Below are positions 1-6,171 of a DNA stretch of 16,047 nucleotides, piece by piece. Position 1 is the first letter of the stretch. Every line of letters begins with the position of its first letter. Source of the stretch: UBA11710 sp049287025 (GTDB lineage Bacteria; Patescibacteriota; Patescibacteriia; Magasanikbacterales; UBA922); contig JBAQFA010000041.1 of the NCBI GenBank assembly GCA_049287025.1, positions 1 through 16,047 of the forward strand, in the 5' to 3' direction. Made by a program: the position numbers and the translations under genes. Under the pieces are notes generated by a model. The model was given only the letters and a program-made list of their open reading frames with translations. It was not told the origin of the DNA and did not search any database.

Positions 1-644
1 AGTTTAATCAGCTCCGCAATAATTGGAGAGAGGATTAATAAAACTATACCAACAATCATAATAATGGCGCCTAATTGTCCACCACCACGATTGTCTGAAT
101 CACGTTTACCACCAAGAATTCTCGCGCGGAAAAACATATCAGAAATAATAGAAATAGCGCCGACTAGGACAACAACAATCATCATGACTCTGATATCATA
201 ATTTTTTATATGAGATAATTCATGCGCAATTACGCCTTCTAGTTCTTCATTTTCCAAAGCATTAATTATTCCGGTAGTTAGGGCAATACTAGAATGTTCT
301 GGATCACGACCAGTAGCAAAAGCATTTAGCGCTGGTGAATTTATAATATAAACTTTTGGCATGGGTGTCCCAGCGGTGATGCAGAGATTTTCGACCATTC
401 TATAGACATAAGGATTGTCTTCTTTGGCAATGATTTTGGCACCAGTGGAAGCAAGAGCAATTTTGTCTCCGCTATAATAACTTATTAGTGTCATGACCAA
501 AGAAATTCCGACAGCGAGGATTACCATACCACTACCATAATTCATATAATAACCCAAAAAATAACCAATGGCCGTAATAATGGCAATGAAAATCACAATG
601 AGTAAAATTGTTTTGCGTTTGTTGGAGTCGATTTGAGAATACAT
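1..644 (-). CDS. htpX: HtpX-type M48 zinc metalloprotease (C-terminus cut by window start)
   Basis: Membrane-bound M48 metalloprotease that degrades misfolded or damaged membrane proteins at the cytoplasmic face. Read on the minus strand from ATG at 644-642; 214 codons are present and the frame stays open to base 1, so the C-terminus lies outside. Visible: hydrophobic spans near residues 13-33 and 38-57, the zinc motif HELSH with H141, E142 and H145, a third span near 153-171 (VMMIVVVLVGAISII) and a fourth just before the cut. The stretch NSPALNAFATGRDPEHS ahead of the motif is typical of HtpX. The third zinc ligand, a glutamate further downstream, would lie beyond the edge. The lemA gene lies directly upstream on the same strand, a common bacterial pairing. 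No Shine-Dalgarno precedes the start. Family assignment is secure. Confidence 0.93.
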   Translation of the reverse strand, partial: MYSQIDSNKRKTILLIVIFIAIITAIGYFLGYYMNYGSGMVILAVGISLVMTLISYYSGDKIALASTGAKIIAKEDNPYVYRMVENLCITAGTPMPKVYIINSPALNAFATGRDPEHSSIALTTGIINALENEELEGVIAHELSHIKNYDIRVMMIVVVLVGAISIISDMFFRARILGGKRDSDNRGGGQLGAIIMIVGIVLLILSPIIAELIK

Positions 645-660
645 ATTTAAAAAGGCTTAC

Positions 661-734
661 AAAGCTTAAAATGCCTACAAGGCTTACACAAAAGCTCTGT
701 GAGCCTAGTAAGCCTTGTTAGCCTTGCAAGCTTT
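661..734. repeat. Imperfect palindrome between lemA and htpX
   Basis: Arms 661-687 and 708-734 are reverse complements at 22 of 27 positions, with a 20-nt centre. Each arm repeats the word AAGGCTTAC or a variant of it. Transcribed from lemA toward htpX it would fold into a long hairpin, so it may act as a partial terminator or an mRNA processing/stability element that sets the lemA:htpX ratio; that role is inference. The right arm ends on the first base of the lemA stop codon. Confidence 0.75.
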
Positions 735-1297
735 TATAGTTTTACCTCAATATTTTCTCGTTCTGCCTTGTCCTCAATTTCAAAGAAATTATATTTGGTA
801 AATTTTAACATACCGGCAATGGTATTGGTTGGGAAGGTTTCAAGTTTGGTATTGAAATCACGCACCATGCCATTGTAAAATCTACGACTAGCTTGGATTT
901 TATTCTCTGTATCAGATAATTCGTCCATAAGTTGACCAACATTTTGATTGGCTTTCAAATCAGGATAGGCCTCAACTGCGATTTGCAATTTACCAAGCAT
1001 GCCACCAAGTTGGTTTTCCAATTTACCCATTTCAGCCATATTGCCACTTTCTTGAGCAGAAACAGCTCCAGCGCGAGCTTTGGTAATATTTTCCAAAAGT
1101 TCACGTTCATGAGTCATGTAGCCTTTGACACTATTTACCAAATTTGGGATTAAATCATGGCGACGTTTCAATTGTACGTCAATGTCGCTCCAACCTTCTT
1201 TGGTACGGTTATTTAAACGGACGAGACCATTGTAGACGCCAATCACCCAGATGATTGCTAGGGCAATGACACCTAACACTATATATAGTGCTGTCAT
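734..1297 (-). CDS. lemA: LemA family membrane protein
   Basis: 187-residue LemA family protein, close to the usual family length. One N-terminal membrane span (about residues 3-22, LYIVLGVIALAIIWVIGVYN) is followed by a helical soluble domain. The family signature is clear: RTKEGWSDIDVQLKRRHDLI near 31-50, then PNLVNSVKGYMTHE, and a later ASRRFYNGMVRDFNTKLETF segment with the conserved RxYN-type motif. The biochemical role of LemA is not settled; it is frequently found next to htpX, as here, which suggests a link to membrane-protein quality control. Start is ATG at 1297-1295, with an AT-rich upstream stretch and no Shine-Dalgarno. It shares the strand with htpX and is separated from it by the palindrome at 661-734. 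Confidence 0.93.
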   Translation of the reverse strand: MTALYIVLGVIALAIIWVIGVYNGLVRLNNRTKEGWSDIDVQLKRRHDLIPNLVNSVKGYMTHERELLENITKARAGAVSAQESGNMAEMGKLENQLGGMLGKLQIAVEAYPDLKANQNVGQLMDELSDTENKIQASRRFYNGMVRDFNTKLETFPTNTIAGMLKFTKYNFFEIEDKAERENIEVKL

Positions 1298-1380
1298 ATT
1301 ATTGTGTTTTATCCCAGCATTTTTAAATTTTGCCAGGTTATTGAATAAAATGAATAAATTGTTGCATTGTTACATTGTTG

Positions 1381-1404
1381 AATTGTCACATTGCAATATT
1401 GTTA
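1381..1404. repeat. Left arm of inverted repeat bracketing the four-helix-bundle gene
   Basis: Reverse complement of 1787-1810 at 22 of 24 positions (outer core AATTGTCACATTGC exact). The arm includes the stop codon of the enclosed gene (1402-1404). Upstream of it, 1361-1380 continues with the same ATTGTT/ACATTG words, so the left side is a longer word-repeat tract than the right. Confidence 0.85.
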
Positions 1405-1779
1405 TTTTTCGAGTTTTTCGTTTGTATATTTGATTAAAAAATTTATTTCTTTGGGTAATTTTTCTAATTCTTTTGTAATATAATCGTATTCATCTTTAGT
1501 AATTAATTTTCTCTTGTAGCTTTTTAAAGTCCAATCTTGTGATTCCTTTAGAGATCCAAATGAATATCTGTAAAATTTAACTTTATCTTTTTTAAAATAC
1601 CTTCCAAAACCCTCAGCAATGTTAGCTGATATAGAGTCCATGGCAGTCGTCCATTGAATTCCTACTGTAGATTTGGTGAAATGATTCCAATTTATTACTA
1701 TATCCCAAACATAATTAGATAGATGAAAAGAGATTTTGTAGGCACCAATATCGTTTAATTTTAGATATTTACCCTCCAT
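1402..1779 (-). CDS. Four-helix-bundle protein, S23 / 23S rRNA intervening-sequence protein family
   Basis: 125-residue protein of the S23/IVP family, small all-helical proteins first known from ORFs embedded in 23S rRNA intervening sequences and related in fold to the Avd accessory protein of diversity-generating retroelements. Diagnostic is SISANIAEGFGR (about residues 50-61), followed by KDKVKFYRYSFGSLKESQ and a lysine/glutamate-rich C-terminal helix. Molecular function in stand-alone copies is unknown; nucleic-acid binding is a reasonable inference from charge and context. I chose ATG at 1779-1777; a longer reading from TTG at 1800 adds seven residues that lie inside the flanking repeat. 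No Shine-Dalgarno lies upstream. No rRNA sequence or reverse transcriptase is in the window. The gene is enclosed by a 24-bp inverted repeat, so gene plus arms resembles a free-standing intervening-sequence unit. Confidence 0.85.
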   Translation of the reverse strand: MEGKYLKLNDIGAYKISFHLSNYVWDIVINWNHFTKSTVGIQWTTAMDSISANIAEGFGRYFKKDKVKFYRYSFGSLKESQDWTLKSYKRKLITKDEYDYITKELEKLPKEINFLIKYTNEKLEK

Positions 1780-1786
1780 ATATAGA

Positions 1787-1810
1787 TAACAATGTAGCAA
1801 TGTGACAATT
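1787..1810. repeat. Right arm of inverted repeat bracketing the four-helix-bundle gene
   Basis: Partner of 1381-1404 (22/24 complementary). It lies just upstream of the chosen start of the S23-type gene, so a transcript spanning the whole gene could close into a stem with the ORF as loop. Confidence 0.85.
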
Positions 1811-1817
1811 TTTTCAC

Positions 1818-1846
1818 TTGTATTTTACCTAAGTTTATGAGATAAT
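1818..1846 (+). promoter_or_regulatory. Possible promoter for rseP
   Basis: TTGTAT (1818-1823) and GATAAT (1841-1846) are separated by 17 nt, upstream of rseP at 1894. The -10 is good (5/6), the -35 weak (3/6). In DNA this AT-rich such matches arise by chance, so this is only suggestive. Confidence 0.3.
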
Positions 1847-1893
1847 TCTACCATTAACTATTTTACTTTAATCTAGCTTGCTAGTCAACTTTT

Positions 1894-3078
1894 ATGACAA
1901 TAATAATTTTTATCTTAATTTTGGCTCTAGTTGTTTTATTCCACGAGTTTGGTCATTTTATTACTGCTAGAAAAAGCGGGATGAAAGTTTATGAATTTGG
2001 TTTTGGTTTTCCGCCACGAGCCATAGGGGTATATCGTGATCCAATTACAAAAAAGTTTGTGTGGGTGTTTGGTAGAGGAAAAAATAATTTGAAAAGTACG
2101 GTAGGTGGAGATGGTAATAGGGTAGAGGATGAATTCCCGGCAACTTTGTATTCTTTTAATTGGTTGCCATTGGGTGGATTTTGTAAAATGAAAGGTGAAA
2201 ATGGAGAAAAAGCTAATGAACCAGATAGTTTTGGTTTTCAAAAAGCCTGGAAAAGAATTATTGTTTTGTCTGCCGGGGTGATTATGAATGTGATCTTGGC
2301 TGGACTCTTACTTAGTATTGGTTTTGTGGTTGGTTTGCCGGCAGATTTGTCCATGGGTATAGACAAGCAAGCAATTGTTTTGCAAGAATCAGTGGTGACC
2401 GTGCAAATGGTAGAAAAAGATTCACCAGCTGATAAAGCCGGATTAAAATATGGAGACAAAATTATTTCTATCAATAACACAGCGATCAAAACTGTAGATG
2501 AATTGGTAAGTTATTTAAAAACTAACAAAGCGGATCAGTCTGATAAAACTGTAGCCATTATCCGTGGCACTGAACAGTTATCAATTACAATGGATACAGC
2601 TCAGATTAAAGAGAATGAAGACTATCCACGGTTTGGTTTTTCGCCCGCTGATGTGGGTATTGTTCGTTATCCTTGGTACTTGGCAATTTATAAAGGCTTT
2701 GTGGCGGCTGGTTTTGGTGTGATAAATATTTTCTTAGCCTTTTTTATCTTGATAAAAAATCTTGTTATGGGTCAGGGTTTGGCTTTTGATGTGTCTGGTC
2801 CAGTAGGTATTGCTGTCATGGTAGGAGATAGTGCTCGTTTGGGAATTAATTATCTTATCAATGTGGCTGCGATGATCTCACTGTCTCTGGCTGTAATAAA
2901 TATTTTACCAATTCCCGCACTTGATGGCGGACGAATTTTATTTATTTTAATAGAAAAGATTTTCCGTCGTCCAGTACCAATGAAATATGAACAGCTGGCT
3001 CACACGATTGGCTTTTTGTTATTAATGATTTTGATTATTTTGGTGACTGGTAGAGATATATGGGGGTTGATAAAATAA
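1894..3078 (+). CDS. rseP: RIP metalloprotease RseP, M50 site-2 protease
   Basis: Intramembrane zinc protease that cleaves membrane-spanning segments such as anti-sigma factors or leftover signal peptides. At 394 residues it is within the bacterial range. The first span carries HEFGH with H17, E18 and H21 (VVLFHEFGHFITARK); the C-terminal signature NILPIPALDGGRILF supplies the third ligand, D344. A PDZ domain lies between them at about 160-240 (VEKDSPADKAGLKYGDKIISIN). Further membrane spans are at about 120-145, 265-290 and 370-392. Residues 46-80 form a lysine/glycine-rich insertion between the first span and the YSFNWLPLGGFCKMKGE strand, longer than in the E. coli protein. The start ATG at 1894 puts the HExxH at its expected position. 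The next gene begins one base after its stop, so the two are probably cotranscribed. Confidence 0.95.
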   Translation: MTIIIFILILALVVLFHEFGHFITARKSGMKVYEFGFGFPPRAIGVYRDPITKKFVWVFGRGKNNLKSTVGGDGNRVEDEFPATLYSFNWLPLGGFCKMKGENGEKANEPDSFGFQKAWKRIIVLSAGVIMNVILAGLLLSIGFVVGLPADLSMGIDKQAIVLQESVVTVQMVEKDSPADKAGLKYGDKIISINNTAIKTVDELVSYLKTNKADQSDKTVAIIRGTEQLSITMDTAQIKENEDYPRFGFSPADVGIVRYPWYLAIYKGFVAAGFGVINIFLAFFILIKNLVMGQGLAFDVSGPVGIAVMVGDSARLGINYLINVAAMISLSLAVINILPIPALDGGRILFILIEKIFRRPVPMKYEQLAHTIGFLLLMILIILVTGRDIWGLIK

Positions 3079-3079
3079 T

Positions 3080-3607
3080 ATGGAAGATAAAAAGATTTAC
3101 AAAGCCCAGATAAATATTACTGGTGGTAAGGGGAGTAGTGGAGTGTATTTGCTTTTTTACATAGTGGTATTTTTTGTAATGCCTTTTGTCGCTATACAGG
3201 CTATGCCTGATACAGATTTTTCCTCTATCAAAAGTCTGGTGTGGTTGGGTGTGGGAATATTAGGATTTTTGTTGATTGTGTTTGTGGCCTTGAGTAAGGG
3301 TGGATATCGCGATGTTTGGTTTGAAGGATCGAATTTGGCAGTAAAAAATAAAAAAGATGAAATAAAATATTATCCAATTACAAATAGTGTCAAATTAAAA
3401 GGTTGGAAGACCAAAGCTTTTGTAAAGGATATGGGGGAGATGTTTGAATATACTTTTATCATAATTTTTTCTACTTTCAAAGGCTTTACTATTGAGCCAA
3501 AAAGTGAGAAAGAATTTGATGCCTTAATTTCTGTAGTGTCCAAAAATATTGGCCGACAGATAGAAGTAGTAGAAAAAATTGATAAATATTTTAAAGTTCA
3601 AAATTAA
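3080..3607 (+). CDS. Membrane protein of unknown function, two N-terminal spans
   Basis: 175 residues, family not recognised. Two hydrophobic spans lie at about residues 22-42 and 52-72, separated by a short hydrophilic loop, followed by a cytoplasmic-looking region of about 100 residues with alternating beta-type segments (RDVWFEGSNLAVKNKKDEI, then YYPITNSVKLKGWKTK, then YTFIIIFSTFKGFTIEPKSE). Two spans followed by a small beta-rich domain ending in a helix (EKEFDALISVVSKNI) resembles bacterial PH-like (bPH) membrane proteins; that is a structural guess, not a motif match. ATG at 3080 lies one base after the rseP stop, and the following gene starts one base after this one ends, so all three are likely one transcript. 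A role alongside RseP in envelope homeostasis is inference from position. Confidence 0.8.
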   Translation: MEDKKIYKAQINITGGKGSSGVYLLFYIVVFFVMPFVAIQAMPDTDFSSIKSLVWLGVGILGFLLIVFVALSKGGYRDVWFEGSNLAVKNKKDEIKYYPITNSVKLKGWKTKAFVKDMGEMFEYTFIIIFSTFKGFTIEPKSEKEFDALISVVSKNIGRQIEVVEKIDKYFKVQN

Positions 3608-3608
3608 T

Positions 3609-4394
3609 ATGGAACAAAAAAAATACAAAATATTTTTTTCTGAGTCAAAAGAATTTAAATACGGACGTCTTTTGCCTTTTGCTATGGTTTTATTTTATTT
3701 TATATATAGTTTTGGTTTCAAATATTTAGCCCTCGCTTTTGGCGATACAGTTGGAATATTATTTTTTATAATTTTTATTGTGCTTGTTTTTGTTAGCAAA
3801 AAATTTGGTCAAGGAGAATTAATAGTGGATGGCAATAGTTTGTCTTTTGTAAAGAATGGACAAGAATTAGGTCGGTTTCCACTGGACAATAATTTGCAAG
3901 TTAAAAATGCTGGCAGAATTTCTACGGGCAAGCATAGTCATACCACCAAATTTAGAATTGAACATTCTAATATGCAACCACTAGTTTTTCATTTTGCCAA
4001 AATGACTGAGATGGCCAATTTTTCTTCCGTGGTATCCACTGCTGGAGGAAAGTTTTTTGACAAAGATAATAAACCAGTAGAAATGAATGAAATGCAGACC
4101 CAGTTTGCATCTGATCCATTGGGAGTATTTTTTAATAAAGATAAAAGAGACAAATTTAAAACAGCAGTAGAAGATTATCAAAATAAGAATACAGGTAATG
4201 TTAGTTCAAGCACAGGCGATTCTAAAGCTAATTATGCTATTGGTTTGGATCAAAACAAGAAAAGTAATCAAGTGTCGGTCAGTCCAGAAGCTTTTGGTCA
4301 AGAAAAAGATAATAAGATCGGAGAGATTCTGCGCGTGGTTGTAATAGTTGTGGTGGTTGTGGTAGGGTATATAGTGTTCAAGAAATATTTTTAA
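3609..4394 (+). CDS. Membrane protein of unknown function, spans at both ends
   Basis: 261 residues from ATG at 3609; an in-frame TTG 30 bases earlier would overlap the preceding gene and is less likely. Family not recognised. Spans lie at about 20-43 and 47-64, then a beta-rich segment (GELIVDGNSLSFVKNGQELG through FRIEHSNMQPLVFHF) and a helix, a polar linker rich in Ser, Asn, Gln and Lys (about 165-235), and a final valine-rich span RVVVIVVVVVVGYIVF before a KKYF tail. Its first 150 residues share topology and local pattern with the gene upstream (two spans, an FEGSNLAVKN / VDGNSLSFVKN-like strand pair), suggesting a divergent tandem duplication. A terminator-like hairpin follows 10 bases after the stop, marking this as the last gene of the rseP unit. 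Confidence 0.8.
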   Translation: MEQKKYKIFFSESKEFKYGRLLPFAMVLFYFIYSFGFKYLALAFGDTVGILFFIIFIVLVFVSKKFGQGELIVDGNSLSFVKNGQELGRFPLDNNLQVKNAGRISTGKHSHTTKFRIEHSNMQPLVFHFAKMTEMANFSSVVSTAGGKFFDKDNKPVEMNEMQTQFASDPLGVFFNKDKRDKFKTAVEDYQNKNTGNVSSSTGDSKANYAIGLDQNKKSNQVSVSPEAFGQEKDNKIGEILRVVVIVVVVVVGYIVFKKYF

Positions 4395-4403
4395 TTTTAT
4401 CCA

Positions 4404-4437
4404 CCAGAGGACGGATCAGTCCTTTGGCTAAATTTTT
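4404..4437 (+). terminator. Rho-independent terminator after the rseP unit
   Basis: Nine-pair stem CCAGAGGAC (4404-4412) with GTCCTTTGG (4419-4427), six-nt loop and one G-U pair, followed by CTAAA and a T5 run at 4433-4437. The few bases between stem and T-run weaken it somewhat. Confidence 0.6.
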
Positions 4438-4443
4438 AATTAT

Positions 4444-5034
4444 ATGTCAGGATCAAGAACAGGTGAACCAGGTGGAAGTCATGATGTTACTGCAGAAGAA
4501 CTTAAAAGAGCTGAGATATTAGAGGTAGCCCGTAGAAAAGGCGGGGAACTAGAAACTTTTCGTACAGTTTTGAATGAAGATGATTCATTAGATAAGGTTA
4601 TAGCCACTCTATATGGTCTTAGTGATAGAAAACAAGATGGTAAAAAATTTGGTAAAACAACTCCTGCTAAAGACACATTGGGTCGTTGGTTACAGTGTTT
4701 TAGAGTTCATTTACCAAAATTTAACACGTGGAAAAGTGAACACCTAGATATGGCAGAGGATACCAGTGAATTGTTGGCTCAATTTGAATTTTTATTGACT
4801 GATTTTGATACAGCTTGTGAACAAGTGGAAGAATATAAGGTGCAGTTTAGAAGATACGGAGATGCTTCATTGGATCATAGTGCTTTAACTACAGTTGCAC
4901 CACCAGATGAACCACGTGATACTAGCAAAGAGGCAATAGATAGAATAAAGGATCACTTGATAGAAAGTATAACACATTTACAAACAGCTTTATCTGCCTT
5001 TGCTAATAAGATTGATAAGAAAAAGGGTAAATAA
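4444..5034 (+). CDS. Hypothetical soluble protein upstream of pheS
   Basis: 196 residues, no recognised family. There is no signal peptide or membrane span. The first 14 residues are small and polar (MSGSRTGEPGGSHD), probably disordered, followed by predominantly helical, charged sequence: TAEELKRAEILEVARRKGGE at 16-35, a DDSLDKVIATLYGLSD segment, an aromatic patch GRWLQCFRVHLPKFNTWK near 75-92, and an acidic helical region DMAEDTSELLAQFEFLLTDF near 97-116. It ends in a basic KIDKKKGK tail. ATG at 4444 follows the terminator at 4404-4437, so it likely begins its own transcript. It ends 19 bases before pheS and may be cotranscribed with it; nothing in its sequence suggests a translation role. 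Confidence 0.75.
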   Translation: MSGSRTGEPGGSHDVTAEELKRAEILEVARRKGGELETFRTVLNEDDSLDKVIATLYGLSDRKQDGKKFGKTTPAKDTLGRWLQCFRVHLPKFNTWKSEHLDMAEDTSELLAQFEFLLTDFDTACEQVEEYKVQFRRYGDASLDHSALTTVAPPDEPRDTSKEAIDRIKDHLIESITHLQTALSAFANKIDKKKGK

Positions 5035-5053
5035 AATTATATAAAAAATTTTT

Positions 5054-6085
5054 ATGAAAACCCAATTAGAAAATTTAAAAAAAGAATTTATCAAAGGTCT
5101 TGAAGAAGTCAAAGATACTTTTAAACTTGAAGAACTAGAACAAAGATTTTTTTCGCGTCGGTCAGGACAATTGACTGAGATAATGAAAAATTTGAAAGAT
5201 TTGTCAGGTGAAGCCAAAAAAGAATTTGGCAAATTGGCCAATGAGGTAAAAGGGGAGCTGGAAGAAATGTATGGTAAGAAAAAACAAGAATTGGCCAATG
5301 CTCAGTCTGGTGGACTGGCAGATAAAGAATGGATTGATGTGACAGAGCCAAAATTGCCAAAAATTGAACGCGGGCATCTTCATCCCAACACGATTATTCA
5401 AAATGATTTGGAAGATCTATTTACTTCTATGGGTTTTATGGTACTGGATGGCCCAGAATTAGAAAGTGAATATTATAGTTTTGATACTTTAAATATTCCA
5501 GCCACACATCCCGCGCGTGATATGCAGGATACTTTTTATATAAAGAATCATTCTAATTGGGTTATGCGTCCCCACACTTCACCAATGCAAGTGCGAGCCA
5601 TGCAAAAGTATGGTGCGCCACTTCGTATGGTGGTACCAGGAAAATGTTTTCGTAATGAATCAACTGATGCGCGTCATGAACATACTTTTTATCAATTGGA
5701 AGGTATGGTAATAGATAAGGAAATTACTTTTGCTCACATGAAAGGGATTATGCAGGCCGTGGCCGATCATCTTTTTGGTAAGGGAACTGAAATTCGTCTT
5801 ATGCCAAAATATTATCCATTTGTAGAACCGGGTGTACGGGGAGAAGTGACTTGTTTTTTGTGTAAAGGAAAAGGTTGTCGAGTGTGTAAAAATTCTGGTT
5901 GGTTAGAAGTAATGCCTGGTGGTATGACTCATCCCAATGTTTTGCGAGCTGGAGGAATTGATCCAGATAAATATCAAGGTTTTGCCTTTGGTTTTGGTCT
6001 GACTCGCTTGGTCATGCTCAAATATGGGATTGATGATATTCGTCATCTTGAGGGTGGGGATATTAGGTTTTTAAAACAGTTTTAA
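5054..6085 (+). CDS. pheS: Phenylalanyl-tRNA synthetase alpha subunit
   Basis: Catalytic subunit of the (alpha-beta)2 enzyme that charges tRNA-Phe in the cytoplasm. 343 residues, usual length. Residues 1-90 form the basic helical tRNA-binding arm; the class II core runs from about 105 to the end. Visible are HPARDMQDTFYI, motif 2 (FRNESTDARHEHTFYQLEG, about 200-218) and motif 3 (GFAFGFGLTRLVMLKYGIDD), ending in the typical RFLKQF. Four cysteines, C267, C270, C275 and C278 (CxxC-x4-CxxC), form a zinc-ribbon-like insert before WLEVMPGGMTHPNVLR; as I recall, this is shared with PheS of several bacterial groups, so it is not peculiar to this organism. No Shine-Dalgarno precedes the ATG, which follows a run of A and T. 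pheT follows after an 86-nt gap filled by a palindrome. Confidence 0.97.
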   Translation: MKTQLENLKKEFIKGLEEVKDTFKLEELEQRFFSRRSGQLTEIMKNLKDLSGEAKKEFGKLANEVKGELEEMYGKKKQELANAQSGGLADKEWIDVTEPKLPKIERGHLHPNTIIQNDLEDLFTSMGFMVLDGPELESEYYSFDTLNIPATHPARDMQDTFYIKNHSNWVMRPHTSPMQVRAMQKYGAPLRMVVPGKCFRNESTDARHEHTFYQLEGMVIDKEITFAHMKGIMQAVADHLFGKGTEIRLMPKYYPFVEPGVRGEVTCFLCKGKGCRVCKNSGWLEVMPGGMTHPNVLRAGGIDPDKYQGFAFGFGLTRLVMLKYGIDDIRHLEGGDIRFLKQF

Positions 6086-6165
6086 TAGCACACGGATTTA
6101 ACGGATTAAACGGATTTAAACTGATCCGTTCTAATTCGTTAGATTCGTTTAATCTGTGTTCTATT
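6084..6165. repeat. 82-nt near-palindrome between pheS and pheT
   Basis: Centred on GATC at 6123-6126; the 43-nt halves read AATAGcACACgGATT... against AATAGaACACaGATT... when the right half is inverted, with roughly three quarters of positions agreeing. Within the left half the word CGGATTTAA recurs every 9-10 bases. It overlaps the pheS stop codon and ends seven bases before the pheT ATG. It shares its terminal sequences with the element at 8636-8715. It could form a long mRNA hairpin between the two subunit genes. Confidence 0.85.
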
Positions 6166-6171
6166 TATTTT

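Noticed and set aside
1361..1404. Diversity-generating retroelement remnant linked to the S23/Avd-like gene
   Set aside because: No reverse transcriptase and no template/variable repeat pair in the window; the protein is closer to the S23/IVP branch than to a DGR Avd.
1936..2489. Two minus-strand frames inside rseP
   Set aside because: Antisense to intact conserved rseP; no start signals and no family match.
5852..5887. Four-cysteine zinc-like insert in PheS as a novelty
   Set aside because: CxxC-x4-CxxC at this position is, as I recall, present in PheS of several bacterial groups; annotated but not reported as unusual.
6086..6171. T-box or Phe attenuator between pheS and pheT
   Set aside because: The spacer is an 80-nt palindrome of repeated words; no T-box core sequence or Phe-rich leader peptide, and it lies inside the gene pair rather than before it.
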